Shown here piece after piece: positions 1 through 9,126 of a stretch of 64,000 nt of DNA. A program made the translations under genes and the position numbers. This DNA comes from an uncultured Paracoccaceae bacterium (GTDB lineage Bacteria > Pseudomonadota > Alphaproteobacteria > Rhodobacterales > Rhodobacteraceae): contig CANNFE010000003.1 in the NCBI GenBank assembly GCA_947503775.1, positions 102,501 to 166,500 of the forward strand. Direction: 5' to 3'. The notes beneath the pieces were generated by a model that made no database searches, had not been told where the DNA came from, and was given only the letters and a program-made list of their open reading frames with translations. How positions within the stretch are numbered: position 1 is the stretch's first letter; every line of letters begins with the position of its first letter.

Positions 1-444
1 CCAGGCCACAGGGCCCATCCGGCGGATCACGCTGTTCGAGGACGTCACCGCAAGCGGAACGATCAGAAGAAACCCGACCATACCCACCGTGATATAGGGC
101 CGCTTGACGATATCGGCCCAGATCCGGCTGACGCTTTGCACATCCAAAAGCGCCCAGACCAGAAGATGCGCACAGAGAAAGAAAAAGGCGATCAGTCCGA
201 TCGCCCGGCGAAACTTGATGAGGTTGATCCCAAGATACATGCGGATCGGCGTTACCGTCAGACCGGCGATCAGCAGGATCAGCGCCGCCTCGCCATATTG
301 CCGCTCAAGCGTGTTGATCGGCTCGATCCAGACACCCGACAGCCCAAGCCAGAACTGGTAGGCCGCATAGGCCAGCGCGATTAAATAAAGCGGCCAGGTC
401 GGTAGTTTGCGCGCACTCTGATTGATCCTGTCCGCAAGCCCCAT
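1..444 (-). CDS. msrQ: MsrQ, heme membrane subunit of periplasmic methionine sulfoxide reductase (partial)
   Basis: The minus strand reads open from an ATG at 444 to the window edge, giving 148 codons; the C-terminus lies outside. The translation begins MGLADRINQSARKLP and then shows hydrophobic helices with conserved features of the ferric-reductase-like (YedZ/MsrQ) family, such as TVTPIRMYLGINLIKFRR and the following helix with a His (CAHLL). MsrQ is an inner-membrane b-type cytochrome that passes electrons from the quinone pool or flavins to MsrP. Its start overlaps the msrP stop (TGATG), so translation is coupled and the two form one operon. Family assignment is firm; completeness cannot be judged. 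Confidence 0.9.
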   Translation of the reverse strand, partial: MGLADRINQSARKLPTWPLYLIALAYAAYQFWLGLSGVWIEPINTLERQYGEAALILLIAGLTVTPIRMYLGINLIKFRRAIGLIAFFFLCAHLLVWALLDVQSVSRIWADIVKRPYITVGMVGFLLIVPLAVTSSNSVIRRMGPVAW

Positions 445-1349
445 CAGATCTGCTTCGTCAGATCCATACCGTCATAAAGGCTCGCGACCTCCTCTTCATA
501 CCCGTTGAACATCAGCGTGTCCTGACGCGCATTGAAAAGACCTCCGCCGATCAGCCGCTCGGTCGCCTGGCTCCAACGGGGATGATCGACATTGGGATTC
601 ACGTTCGAATAAAAGCCGTATTCCCGCGGGTTCAGATCCTTCCACGTCGTAAACGGCTCTTCGTCCGTGAAGGTGATCCGCACGATCGACTTGATCGACT
701 TGAACCCATATTTCCAAGGCACCACGATCCGGATCGGCGCACCGTTCTGGTTCGGCATCGGCTCTCCGTAGATGCCGGTCGCCAGGATCGTCAGCGGATG
801 GCGCGCCTCGTCGAGCCTCAGCCCCTCGCGATAGGGAAAATCCAGAACGCCCCGTTTGACCCCGATCATGTTCTTGGGCTGCACAGCCGTCTCGAACTGC
901 ACGTATTTCGCCTCCGGCAAAGGCGTCACGCGGTCCAGCAGATCGGCCAGCTCGAACCCGTTCCAGGGAATGACCATCGACCAAGCCTCGACACAGCGGA
1001 ACCGGTAGATCCGCTCCTCGGTCTCAAAGCTTGAGGCGATCTCGTCGAATGTCATTGTCACCGGCGTCTCGACCAGCCCGTCGATCTCAATCGACCAGGG
1101 CTCGGTCTGAAGCTTGTGCGCATTCTTCGACGGATCGTCCTTGCCGGTGCCGAATTCATAGAAATTGTTATAGGTCGTGATCTGCTCAAACGTGTTCGGC
1201 TCGAGCGTTTCGCTGGCCTGTAAACCACCCGCGATCGACATCGCCCCAAGGCCCATCCCGCTGGCAAGCAGTTGACGCCGGTTCAGAAACGCCGATTTCG
1301 GAGTGACATCCGCGTGGGTCAGACGGTTCGTCCAGCGTCGTGCCATCAA
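444..1349 (-). CDS. msrP: MsrP, periplasmic molybdopterin methionine sulfoxide reductase catalytic subunit
   Basis: This 301-residue protein repairs oxidised methionines of envelope proteins using a mono-Mo-pterin cofactor and electrons from MsrQ. The N-terminus carries a Tat signal with the twin arginines at residues 24-25 (NRRQLLASG), fitting export of a folded molybdoenzyme. The sulfite-oxidase-type pterin domain follows, with the Mo-ligand cysteine at about residue 119 in YRFRCVEAWS. Length is normal for the family. It is the first gene of an msrP-msrQ operon on the minus strand, with a one-base overlap between stop and start. No regulator is adjacent. Confidence 0.95.
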   Translation of the reverse strand: MMARRWTNRLTHADVTPKSAFLNRRQLLASGMGLGAMSIAGGLQASETLEPNTFEQITTYNNFYEFGTGKDDPSKNAHKLQTEPWSIEIDGLVETPVTMTFDEIASSFETEERIYRFRCVEAWSMVIPWNGFELADLLDRVTPLPEAKYVQFETAVQPKNMIGVKRGVLDFPYREGLRLDEARHPLTILATGIYGEPMPNQNGAPIRIVVPWKYGFKSIKSIVRITFTDEEPFTTWKDLNPREYGFYSNVNPNVDHPRWSQATERLIGGGLFNARQDTLMFNGYEEEVASLYDGMDLTKQI

Positions 1350-1446
1350 AGATACTCCTTATATCACGCCCAACATATAGGTCAGAGCTGCGTAAAAGTC
1401 GCGGCACAGCGTGCCGCACTCATGCGGGTTTGAACATTCGATCTCG

Positions 1447-2922
1447 TCAATGTAGCGCCGAGAGCGGTTTCGAGGTTCCATCCGCCTGCACGATTCTGAT
1501 GTGATCGCGCCTCAGCTTGCGCGGCTCGGACACCCCCACCGAATGGGCGATCGTCTCAAGATCGGACACGATCCCCTTGGCATAGGCCGCGACACGCTTG
1601 TCCTTGTCATCCACGACAAGCCCCTTCTGGAACCGCCTTTGATGCGTCGTGATCCCGGTCGGGCAGGTGTTCTTGTTGCATTTGAGCGCCTGAATGCAGC
1701 CCAGCGCGAACATGAAGCCGCGCGCCGATGTCACGAAATCGGCCCCGGCGCACATGGCCCAGGCGATATCGCCCGGATTGACCAGCTTGCCCGAAGCGAT
1801 GATCCGGATCCGCTCCTTCAATCCCGCCTCGTCGCGCAGATCCGCCAGCCGCGGCAGCGCCTCGCGCACGGTCATCCCGACAAGATCGATCAGCGGCATC
1901 GGAGACGCGCCCGTCCCGCCTTCCCCGCCATCGAGCGTGATAAAGTCGGGCGCGCTCGCTTCGCCCCGCGCCCGGATCGCATCGAACAGGCCCCGGATCG
2001 TGACATCGTCGCCCATCACGGTCTTGATCCCGACTGGCAGCCCCGACACCTCTCGGATATGCGCAATGAAATCGAGCAGATCCTCCCAGCTGTCGACCCC
2101 GTCATGCCGGTTGGGAGAGATCGAATCCGCGCCTTCGGGGATGCCGCGCACCTTGGCGATCTCGGGCGTCACTTTCGAAGCGGGCAGGATGCCGCCCTTG
2201 CCCGGCTTGGCGCCCTGCGCCAGCTTGATCTCGATCATCCTGACCTGCGGATGCGCCGCAACCTCGCGCAGCTTGCCCTCGTCTAGCCGTCCGTCGGCAT
2301 CGCGAACCCCGTATTTCGCCGTTCCGATCTGAAAGACGATGTCGCAGCCACCCTCCAGATGATAGTCCGACAGGCCCCCCTCGCCGGTATTCATCCAGCA
2401 GCCCGCCATCTTTGCGCCCCGGCTAAGCGCTCGCACCGCCGGTTTGGAAATCGCGCCATAGCTCATTCCCGAGATGTTGAAGATCGAACCTGCCAGATAC
2501 GGCTCCCGGCATCCGGGCCCGATGATCAACGCTTCCGAACTGGCATATTGATCGTCGAGCGGCGGGAAGGCGGCATTGGCAAAGATCGGCGTTCCGGGCA
2601 CCGTCAGGTTTCGCGTCGATCCGAAAGCCACCGTGTTGCCTTGCCCTTCGCCGGCCCGCTTGATCCACTCCCTCTGCGCCCGGTTGAACGGAAGCTCTTC
2701 GCGGTCCATCGCAAAGAAATACTGCCGAAAGAACTCTCCCAGCGTCGAAAAAAGATGCCGGAACCGCCCGATCACCGGATAGTTCCGCCGGATCGCATCC
2801 GTATGCTGGCGCCGGTCGATCACGAAGAGCACGACAAGCGCAGCGCACGCGATCCCGATCATAAAGACAAAGCCCAAGGCAAGGTAACTCAGAACCTCGC
2901 CCGCAAACTCCATGGCTGCCAT
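1447..2922 (-). CDS. FMN-binding glutamate synthase-like protein with N-terminal membrane helix
   Basis: This 491-residue protein has one hydrophobic helix (about residues 10-33), then a GltB-type FMN/alpha-beta barrel. Recognisable barrel motifs are GGEGGTGASP and the Cys-rich NKNTCPTGITTHQRRF, which in glutamate synthases lie at the FMN and 3Fe-4S region. There is no glutamine amidotransferase domain and no GltD partner nearby, so it is not a complete glutamate synthase. Such stand-alone FMN proteins are widespread and their substrate is not established. An alternative start is the ATG three codons downstream (2913). It lies alone on the minus strand. Confidence 0.85.
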   Translation of the reverse strand: MAAMEFAGEVLSYLALGFVFMIGIACAALVVLFVIDRRQHTDAIRRNYPVIGRFRHLFSTLGEFFRQYFFAMDREELPFNRAQREWIKRAGEGQGNTVAFGSTRNLTVPGTPIFANAAFPPLDDQYASSEALIIGPGCREPYLAGSIFNISGMSYGAISKPAVRALSRGAKMAGCWMNTGEGGLSDYHLEGGCDIVFQIGTAKYGVRDADGRLDEGKLREVAAHPQVRMIEIKLAQGAKPGKGGILPASKVTPEIAKVRGIPEGADSISPNRHDGVDSWEDLLDFIAHIREVSGLPVGIKTVMGDDVTIRGLFDAIRARGEASAPDFITLDGGEGGTGASPMPLIDLVGMTVREALPRLADLRDEAGLKERIRIIASGKLVNPGDIAWAMCAGADFVTSARGFMFALGCIQALKCNKNTCPTGITTHQRRFQKGLVVDDKDKRVAAYAKGIVSDLETIAHSVGVSEPRKLRRDHIRIVQADGTSKPLSALH

Positions 2923-3103
2923 CGTTAAGCGTCCTCCCCCGGACCAACCCGCGCATATAAGCAGCCCCGGCGGTTATGGTCAGTCCCAAACGGCAGCCTC
3001 ACGAAGCTGTCAGAGCCTCCGGCAAAGTCCTGCGGCGCATTCGGCGGGAAATCGCCCCTGATTGCTCCAGTGTGCAAATTGTACACATCCGATTTTGGAA
3101 CTC

Positions 3104-3130
3104 ATGCGTTACACCCTCGATGCGTAACAC
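3104..3130. repeat. Imperfect 11-bp direct repeat upstream of the fasciclin gene
   Basis: ATGCGTTACAC (3104-3114) and ATGCGTAACAC (3120-3130) differ at one base and start 16 bp apart. The cores GTTAC and GTAAC are also mutual reverse complements. The pair ends 26 bp before the fasciclin start, so it could be an operator or overlap the promoter. Functional role is inference. Confidence 0.4.
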
Positions 3131-3156
3131 AGCATCTCTTAACCAAGGAGACGACT

Positions 3157-3636
3157 ATGCTTCGTAAGTTTTACATTTCGACCATCGCCGCCGCTGCCAT
3201 GGCCACCAGCGCCTTCGCCATGACCGGCGAAAAGGACATCGTGGATACCGCCGTCGAGGCCGGTAACTTCACGACGCTGGCCGCCGCGCTCGACGCCGCA
3301 GGTTTGGTCGAAACACTCAAGGGCGAGGGTCCGTTCACCGTCTTCGCGCCCACGGATGAAGCTTTCGCCGCCCTGCCCGAAGGCACAGTCGAAAGCCTTC
3401 TGGCCGACCCCGAGGCACTGGCCGCGATCCTCACCTACCATGTTGTCCCCGGCTCCGTTGAATCGACGCAGCTCGAAGACGGCATGACGCCCGAAACCGT
3501 CAACGGCGCCACGGTCGAAATCGACCTCGACAACGGCGTGATGGTGAACCAGGCGACAGTGACCAGCGCAGACGTCATGGCATCGAACGGCGTGATCCAC
3601 GTTATCGACCAGGTGATCCTGCCGCCGGAAAGCTAA
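3157..3636 (+). CDS. Secreted fasciclin (FAS1) domain protein
   Basis: This 159-residue protein starts at the ATG at 3157, which follows an AAGGAG ribosome site at 3144-3149. It opens with a typical signal peptide (residues 1 to about 22, ending ATSAFA), then a single FAS1 domain. The domain shows its H1 and H2 boxes, [15 protein letters not shown] and [12 protein letters not shown], and the central YHVVPG motif. FAS1 proteins act in the periplasm or outside the cell in adhesion or, in some proteobacteria, stress responses; the exact role here is unknown. The gene is monocistronic, with its own terminator just downstream and an imperfect 11-bp direct repeat just upstream. Confidence 0.92.
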   Translation: MLRKFYISTIAAAAMATSAFAMTGEKDIVDTAVEAGNFTTLAAALDAAGLVETLKGEGPFTVFAPTDEAFAALPEGTVESLLADPEALAAILTYHVVPGSVESTQLEDGMTPETVNGATVEIDLDNGVMVNQATVTSADVMASNGVIHVIDQVILPPES

Positions 3637-3650
3637 AGATCCTTTAAGAC

Positions 3651-3690
3651 CGAACGAAGGCCCGGGATGTTCCCGGGCCTTTTTCGTTCG
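3651..3690 (+). terminator. Rho-independent terminator of the fasciclin gene
   Basis: The inverted repeat GGCCCGGGA / TCCCGGGCC (3659-3667 and 3671-3679) has a TGT loop and is followed by TTTTT. Outer bases AACGAA and TTCGTT extend the stem around the T run. It starts 15 bp after the stop codon. Confidence 0.9.
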
Positions 3691-3920
3691 GCCAGCTTAT
3701 CGAGCCTCAACTTGCTATCGTTGTGCCGAAGCTGACCAACAGTCGCAATGACCGATAGAACGGTGCTGATTTCAGGCTGAGCTTGCACGACACTAAGTTG
3801 ACTTTTGCATGGAGTCCGACCACCGCCATCTAAAAATTGAATGAGCTCCCTTTTGTTGACTCGCCTCATAAAGTACATCTTTTGATATATGCACCGACGC
3901 AAAATAAATATGAGGTCATG

Positions 3921-4199
3921 ATGAATATCGCATTGCGTTCAATCAATGTTTTCTTTGGACTTGCTGTGATCGCCGGATGCTCAAGTACGGGTATCGACAC
4001 TACTGCGCAGCTTCCAGAAGCAACACAGCGAGCAGCATTCCAGCAATGCTCTGCAGAATTGAATGTTCCCGCTCAATTGCAACGCCTGGAGCTCCGCAGT
4101 GGTGGTGTTAACGTATTTGCTGTAAATGGTAATGGTGTCTCTGTAACCCAAGCGCGCAGTCTTAACGAGTGCGCACGAGGTAAACTAACGGCGACGTAG
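3921..4199 (+). CDS. Small low-GC lipoprotein of unknown function
   Basis: This 92-residue protein begins with a lipoprotein signal: hydrophobic core VFFGLAVIAG then the lipobox cysteine (IAGCSS). The mature part has two further cysteines (QQCSAEL and NECARG) that could form a disulfide. I do not recognise a family. A GAGG site at 3912-3915 favours the ATG at 3921 over the in-frame ATG at 3918. The gene and its upstream 200 bp are visibly richer in A+T than the neighbours, and it sits beside a gene remnant, which suggests that the interval was acquired or has decayed. Confidence 0.7.
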   Translation: MNIALRSINVFFGLAVIAGCSSTGIDTTAQLPEATQRAAFQQCSAELNVPAQLQRLELRSGGVNVFAVNGNGVSVTQARSLNECARGKLTAT

Positions 4200-4210
4200 A
4201 CGATCTATAG

Positions 4211-4393
4211 AAGAGGCCTGCGTTCGACAGGCACCGGGCGGGTGATGCAGACCTGAAACAGGATCCCGCAGACTACATCGCCCGGTTTGCCCTGCCGAAC
4301 ATGATCTTCCACCTCACCCTTGCCTATAGCGGCCTGCGGCATGGCGGGACGACCCTCGGAAAGGCCGATTTCGACGGCCTGCACATCCACTGA
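4211..4393 (+). pseudogene. Remnant of a DUF1993 gene (C-terminal part only)
   Basis: A frame open from 4211 to the TGA at 4391-4393 encodes 60 residues with no plausible start; a TAG precedes it at 4208. The stretch from IARFALPNMIFHLTLAYS through LRHGGTTLGKADFDG matches the C-terminal signature of DUF1993 proteins (a Phe-x-Leu-Pro-Asn-x-x-x-His-x-Thr-x-Ala-Tyr core, then LRHxGxxLGKxDF). About two thirds of a usual DUF1993 protein is missing. The fragment lies right after the low-GC lipoprotein gene, so this interval looks like an insertion/deletion scar. The call rests on motif recognition, not a search. Confidence 0.65.
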
Positions 4394-4405
4394 ACGGCCC
4401 CAAGG

Positions 4406-4432
4406 AAAAACCCCGCCGAACCGGCGGGGTTT
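4406..4432 (-). terminator. Terminator downstream of clpB
   Basis: CCCCGCCG / CGGCGGGG (4411-4418 and 4422-4429) with a short loop is flanked by AAAAA on the left, which reads as a T run on the minus strand, 11-15 bases past the clpB stop. TTT on the right makes it weakly bidirectional. Confidence 0.88.
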
Positions 4433-4443
4433 CCAACGTCAGA

Positions 4444-7059
4444 TCAATGCACCACCGCATCCGCAGGCGGCTGCCGACTGGAGGAGGACACCCGGTCTCC
4501 CACGATCAGCCCGTCGGCCCCGGCGCTCACATAGACCGTATCGCCATCGGCCACGTCCCCGGCCAGCAGCATCTCGGCCAGCTGATCCTGCAAGGCCCGC
4601 TGGATCACCCGCTTGAGAGGACGCGCCCCGAAAACCGGATCGTACCCTTCGTCGGCCAGCCAGGTCATCGCACCCTCATCCAGCGCCAGCTCGATCTTGC
4701 GGCCGGCAAGCCGCGCCTTCAGGCGGCCAAGCTGGATCTCGACGATGCCGTCCATATCGCCGCGCGTCAGACGGTCGAAGATGATCATGTCATCCAGACG
4801 GTTCAGGAATTCGGGCCGGAAATGCGCCCGCACCGCATCCATCACGTCTTGCTTGGCCTTCGCCGCATCGGACCCGTCGGGAAGCTGGCTCAGCGCCTGC
4901 GATCCAAGGTTCGACGTCAGCACGATCAGCGTCTGCTTGAAGTCCACCCGGCGGCCCTGCCCATCGGTCAGAACCCCGTCATCGAGAACCTGCAAAAGCA
5001 CGTTAAAGACCTCCGGATGCGCCTTTTCGACCTCATCGAAAAGGATCACCTGATAGGGCCTGCGCCGCACCGCTTCGGTCAGCACACCGCCCTCGTCATA
5101 CCCGACATAGCCCGGAGGCGCCCCGATCAGCCGCGCGACCGAATGCTTTTCCATGAACTCCGACATGTCGATGCGCACCATCGCGCTGTCATCGTCAAAG
5201 AGATACTCGGCCAAAGCCTTGGTCAGCTCGGTCTTACCCACACCGGTCGGCCCCAGGAACAGGAACGAGCCCAAAGGCCGGTTCTCGTCCTGTAATCCGG
5301 CCCGCGCCCGGCGCACGGCGTTGGACACAGCCGTCACCGCCTGCCGCTGACCGATCACGCGCTTTCCCAGCTCCTCTTCCATGCGCAGCAGCTTTTCGCG
5401 CTCGCCCTCCAGCATCTTGGAGGTCGGGATCCCCGTCCAGCGCTCGACGACCGCCGCGATCTGCTCGGGCCGCACGGTCTCTTCGACCATCAGCCCGCTC
5501 TCGCTGTTTTCGGCCTCCCCGAGCTTCTTCTCCAGGTCCGGGATCACGCCGTAGGACAGCTCCCCGGCCTTGGCGAGGTTGCCCTCCCGCTTGGCGATAT
5601 CCAGCTCGGCCCGCGCCCGGTCGAGCCGTTCCTTCAGCTCGCGCGCGCCTTCCAGTTTGTCGCGCTCGGACTGCCAGCGCGCCGTCATCTCGGACGATTG
5701 CTCTTGCAGATCCGCCAGTTCGCGCTCCAGCTTTTCCAGCCGATCCTTAGACGCCTGATCATCCTCAAGCCGCAGCGCCTCCGCTTCGATCTGAAGCTGC
5801 AGGATCTGCCGGTCGAGCGCATCGAGCTCCTCTGGCTTGGAATCCACCTCCATCCGCAGACGCGAGGCCGCTTCGTCCATCAGATCGATCGCCTTATCGG
5901 GCAGGAACCGGTCGGTGATATAGCGATGCGACAGCGTCGCCGCCGCGACCAGGGCGCTGTCGGAAATCCGCACGCCGTGGTGCAGCTCGTACTTCTCCTT
6001 GATGCCCCGCAGGATCGACACGGTGTCGTCCTCGGTCGGCTCCTGCACCATCACAGGCTGGAACCGCCGCGCCAAAGCCGCGTCCTTTTCCACATGCTTG
6101 CGATATTCATCCAGCGTCGTCGCGCCCACGCAATGCAACTCGCCCCGCGCCAGGGCCGGCTTGAGAAGGTTCGACGCATCCATCGCCCCATCCGCCTTCC
6201 CCGCGCCGACAAGCGTGTGCATCTCGTCGATGAAAAGGATGATTTCCCCCGCCGCAGCCGTCACCTCCGAGAGGATCGCCTTCAACCGCTCCTCGAACTC
6301 CCCGCGATACTTAGCCCCCGCGATCAACGCGCCCATATCGAGCGAGAGCAGACGCTTGTTGCGCAGGCTCTCGGGCACGTCCCCGTTGACGATCCTGAGC
6401 GCCAGACCTTCGGCAATCGCAGTCTTACCGACGCCCGGCTCACCGATCAGAACCGGATTGTTCTTGGTCCGGCGGCTCAACACCTGCATCGCGCGGCGGA
6501 TCTCCTCGTCGCGGCCGATAATGGGATCGATCTTCCCCTCCTCGGCGCGTTCGGTCAGATCCATCGTGTATTTCTTCAGCGCCTCATACTGATCCTCGGC
6601 GCTTGCGCTGTCGGCAGTCCGGCCCTTGCGCACATCGTTGATCGCCTCGTTCAGCTTCTGCGCGGTCACGCCGCCCGCCGCCAGCGCGTCCTTCGCGGCA
6701 GAGCGCACGATAGCCAGCGCCGTCAGCAGCCGCTCGGCGGGAACAAAGCTGTCGCCCGCCTTCTTGGCGACCTTCTCGGCCTCGTCGATGACGCGGCCCG
6801 TGGCGCTATCAAGATAAACCTGCCCCGCATCGCCCGAGACCTGCGGGATCTTCCCGATCGCCACGTCCACGGCTTCGCGAACCCGGTCTGCCTTGCCGCC
6901 TGCGCGCGCAATCAGGTTCGAGGCAAATCCCTCTTCGTCATCCATCAAGGCTTTCAAAAGATGCTCGGGCGCAAGCCGCTGATGGCTCTCGCGCATCGCG
7001 ATCGTCTGGGCGGCCTGAACGAACCCCCGCGACCGCTCGGTGAACTTATCCAAGTTCAT
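4444..7059 (-). CDS. clpB: ClpB, AAA+ disaggregase chaperone
   Basis: This 871-residue protein is full length for ClpB. In order it has an N-terminal Clp-N double repeat (to about 145), the first AAA+ module with Walker A GEPGVGKT and Walker [12 protein letters not shown], a coiled-coil middle domain (about 400-530, rich in E/K/R/L heptads), and the second AAA+ module with GPTGVGKTE and [12 protein letters not shown]. It works with DnaK/DnaJ to resolubilise aggregated proteins in the cytoplasm. A GGAG site precedes the ATG at 7059. It is monocistronic, with a heat-shock-like promoter upstream and a strong terminator downstream. Confidence 0.98.
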   Translation of the reverse strand: MNLDKFTERSRGFVQAAQTIAMRESHQRLAPEHLLKALMDDEEGFASNLIARAGGKADRVREAVDVAIGKIPQVSGDAGQVYLDSATGRVIDEAEKVAKKAGDSFVPAERLLTALAIVRSAAKDALAAGGVTAQKLNEAINDVRKGRTADSASAEDQYEALKKYTMDLTERAEEGKIDPIIGRDEEIRRAMQVLSRRTKNNPVLIGEPGVGKTAIAEGLALRIVNGDVPESLRNKRLLSLDMGALIAGAKYRGEFEERLKAILSEVTAAAGEIILFIDEMHTLVGAGKADGAMDASNLLKPALARGELHCVGATTLDEYRKHVEKDAALARRFQPVMVQEPTEDDTVSILRGIKEKYELHHGVRISDSALVAAATLSHRYITDRFLPDKAIDLMDEAASRLRMEVDSKPEELDALDRQILQLQIEAEALRLEDDQASKDRLEKLERELADLQEQSSEMTARWQSERDKLEGARELKERLDRARAELDIAKREGNLAKAGELSYGVIPDLEKKLGEAENSESGLMVEETVRPEQIAAVVERWTGIPTSKMLEGEREKLLRMEEELGKRVIGQRQAVTAVSNAVRRARAGLQDENRPLGSFLFLGPTGVGKTELTKALAEYLFDDDSAMVRIDMSEFMEKHSVARLIGAPPGYVGYDEGGVLTEAVRRRPYQVILFDEVEKAHPEVFNVLLQVLDDGVLTDGQGRRVDFKQTLIVLTSNLGSQALSQLPDGSDAAKAKQDVMDAVRAHFRPEFLNRLDDMIIFDRLTRGDMDGIVEIQLGRLKARLAGRKIELALDEGAMTWLADEGYDPVFGARPLKRVIQRALQDQLAEMLLAGDVADGDTVYVSAGADGLIVGDRVSSSSRQPPADAVVH

Positions 7060-7137
7060 ATCGTCTCTCCTCGTCTAAGCGCCCATCGCGGCCTCCGCCC
7101 GCTGCGCGGCACGGGACCCATCGGGCCTTGCAAAAGG

Positions 7138-7166
7138 AAATGGGAGCATCCCGACCGTTGCACAAG
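7138..7166 (-). promoter_or_regulatory. RpoH (heat-shock sigma)-like promoter of clpB
   Basis: On the minus strand CTTG (7166-7163) is followed after 18 bases by CCCATTT (7144-7138), close to the CTTGAAA / CCCATNT heat-shock sigma pattern. It lies about 80 bp upstream of the clpB start, a classic RpoH target. Confidence 0.6.
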
Positions 7167-7253
7167 GGCCACAGGGCGAAAAAGCGCCCCCCAGCATGGC
7201 CTATCCATGAAAATCAAGGGCGAGCGGGAACGGCGCCGCTCGCCCGGGATGCG

Positions 7254-8150
7254 TTACTGACCGGTCAGCGGATCGTCGTCCCGTCCTTCGGGGCCGGACG
7301 GCGTGGGCACGAACGGGTCGGCCCCGCCATCGGGATCGGTCGGCGCGCCATCGTTGGGATCGATCACAGGCTCGAGCGTCGTATCGCCAGAGCCTTCCCG
7401 CTCGGTCGGGACCGGCTCGCCATCGGTGGTCGTCCCCTGCGCCTCGATACCGTCGATCACCTGGGTCTCGTCGCTTTCCTGAACCGACGGATTGGCCGCA
7501 GCCGGTGCAGCATCGCCATCGGTCGCAGCGGCATCGGTATCCGATGCCTCGCCCTCATCCGCAGGCGCCTCAGCTCCGTCAGAGCCACCCTCGTCTGTCG
7601 CATCGCCCTCGACCGCAGGCGCATCGCTGGCAGCCTCCCCGTCCTCGGCCGGTGCCTCCTCTTCGGTGGCCGCCTCGTCACTGGCACCGTCAGTCTCCGT
7701 GGTCTCGCCATCGGCGCCCGCCTCGGGGGCAACCTCCTCGCCACTACCCTCAAGCTGCTCTGCGGGCGGATCGGCGACCTCTTCGGGCGCATCCTCTTCG
7801 ATATTGCCGCTGACCCCGTCGTTTTCGGCAGGATCAACCGTATCACCGGCCCCTTGGACCCCTTCGTCCAGCTCGGTATTGGCGCCGTTCTCGATGATCG
7901 ACTGCTCCTCGCCGGCATCGTCCAGACCCTCGGCCGCCTCGTCGACGACACCATCCGGGTTGGTTCCCGCGCCGGTCGGCGGAACCGCCTCTTCGGTTTG
8001 ATCGGGATTGCTCTGAACCTCGGCCTCGCGCTCCGAGAACATCAGCAGAATGGCCACGACGATCAGCGTTGCGATCCCCAGCCCAAGAATGATCCAGAAC
8101 ACGCTGATCCCCCGATCGTTGCGCGTCGTTTTCAAGTCCATACCTGCCAT
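7254..8150 (-). CDS. Acidic, Ala/Glu/Asp-rich protein with one N-terminal membrane anchor
   Basis: This 298-residue protein starts at the ATG at 8150, which has GGGAG eight bases upstream. After a short basic leader (MAGMDLKTTRNDRG) comes one helix, about residues 13-37 (ISVFWIILGLGIATLIVVAI). The rest is almost entirely low-complexity sequence of E, D, A, T, P and G with hardly any aromatic or hydrophobic residues, ending in a proline/glycine/aspartate-rich tail. The basic leader predicts the N-terminus inside and the acidic tail in the periplasm. No family is recognised. It is divergent from pyrF (124 bp between starts). A periplasmic polyanionic tether or cation-binding spacer is possible but is inference. 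Confidence 0.75.
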   Translation of the reverse strand: MAGMDLKTTRNDRGISVFWIILGLGIATLIVVAILLMFSEREAEVQSNPDQTEEAVPPTGAGTNPDGVVDEAAEGLDDAGEEQSIIENGANTELDEGVQGAGDTVDPAENDGVSGNIEEDAPEEVADPPAEQLEGSGEEVAPEAGADGETTETDGASDEAATEEEAPAEDGEAASDAPAVEGDATDEGGSDGAEAPADEGEASDTDAAATDGDAAPAAANPSVQESDETQVIDGIEAQGTTTDGEPVPTEREGSGDTTLEPVIDPNDGAPTDPDGGADPFVPTPSGPEGRDDDPLTGQ

Positions 8151-8273
8151 CCGGATCACTCCCTTGGATTCGCGTTCAGCAGGACAACCGCATCCCCCCT
8201 TGGAGGTTCCGCGCACCCTTGACGCATCAGGCTGGCCCCGTCACTCACGGCACAAACCCGAAAGGAGCCCCGC

Positions 8274-8981
8274 ATGTCCGACAAACTCATCGTCGCCCTC
8301 GATCTTCCCGATGCACTGTCGGGCCTGGAGCTTGCATCGCGCCTCGCAGAGACGGTCTCCTTCTACAAGATCGGCCTCGGCATGCTCACCGGAGGCGGCC
8401 TCGCCCTGGCCCGAGAGCTGAAGGACGATCACGGCAAGCGCATCTTTCTGGATATGAAGCTCTTCGATATCGGCGCCACGATCGAGGCAGCGGTCCGGGG
8501 CCTGGCGCAGTTCGACCTCGACTTTCTGACCGTCCATGGCGATCCCCATGTGGTTCGCGCCGCCGCTCAGACCAAGGGCGAAATGAAGATCCTCGCCGTC
8601 ACGATCCTGACCTCGCTCGATCGCGCGGATCTCGATGCCGGGCTGATCCGCGAGGGCGATCTCCCCCAGATCGTCCAGATGCGCGCCGCCCGCGCCTTCG
8701 AGGCGGGCGCCGATGGCGTCATCGCCTCCCCGCAAGAGGCGGCCCTGATCCGCGCCCTGCCGGAAGCGGACGGCAAGCTGATCGTCACCCCCGGCGTCCG
8801 GCCCGCCGGCACGGATCTCGATGATCAAAAGCGGATCATGACCCCGGCCCAGGCGATTGCCGCCGGGGCCGATCACGTCGTCGTCGGTCGCCCGGTCTGG
8901 CGCAGCCCCGATCCCAAGGCGGCCGCGGTGGCGATCCAGACCGAATTGCGATCTCCGCAGGCGATGTCACCCAATCACTAG
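8274..8981 (+). CDS. pyrF: Orotidine-5'-phosphate decarboxylase
   Basis: This 235-residue enzyme makes UMP from OMP, the last step of de novo pyrimidine synthesis, as a cytoplasmic TIM-barrel dimer. The catalytic signature DMKLFDIGATI (the DxKxxD block) is present, as are the N-terminal IVALDLPD and the C-terminal phosphate-binding ITPGVRP and VVGRPVWRS segments (here IVTPGVRPAG and VVVGRP). Length is normal. The start at 8274 follows a good AAAGGAG site. No other pyr genes are in the window. Confidence 0.97.
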   Translation: MSDKLIVALDLPDALSGLELASRLAETVSFYKIGLGMLTGGGLALARELKDDHGKRIFLDMKLFDIGATIEAAVRGLAQFDLDFLTVHGDPHVVRAAAQTKGEMKILAVTILTSLDRADLDAGLIREGDLPQIVQMRAARAFEAGADGVIASPQEAALIRALPEADGKLIVTPGVRPAGTDLDDQKRIMTPAQAIAAGADHVVVGRPVWRSPDPKAAAVAIQTELRSPQAMSPNH

Positions 8982-9126
8982 GGGCCGCCCCGGCTCTGCG
9001 ACGTTCTGTCAAGCCGATTTTAACAAATCCGGCCAAACCCTCGCAACTTTCTCGCGCGCTGTGACGTTGCCGAGACAGAAAATGAGATCCGCGAGCCCCT
9101 CCGCTCGCCTGAACCGGAGCCGTCAG

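Noticed and set aside
3633-3902. 89-codon minus-strand frame after the fasciclin gene
   Set aside because: It reads through the fasciclin terminator and lacks a ribosome site; judged spurious.
5698-7260. 520-codon open frame on the plus strand opposite clpB
   Set aside because: It is a high-GC shadow of clpB; the translation is His/Arg/Leu-rich with no family motif, while clpB on the other strand is unambiguous.
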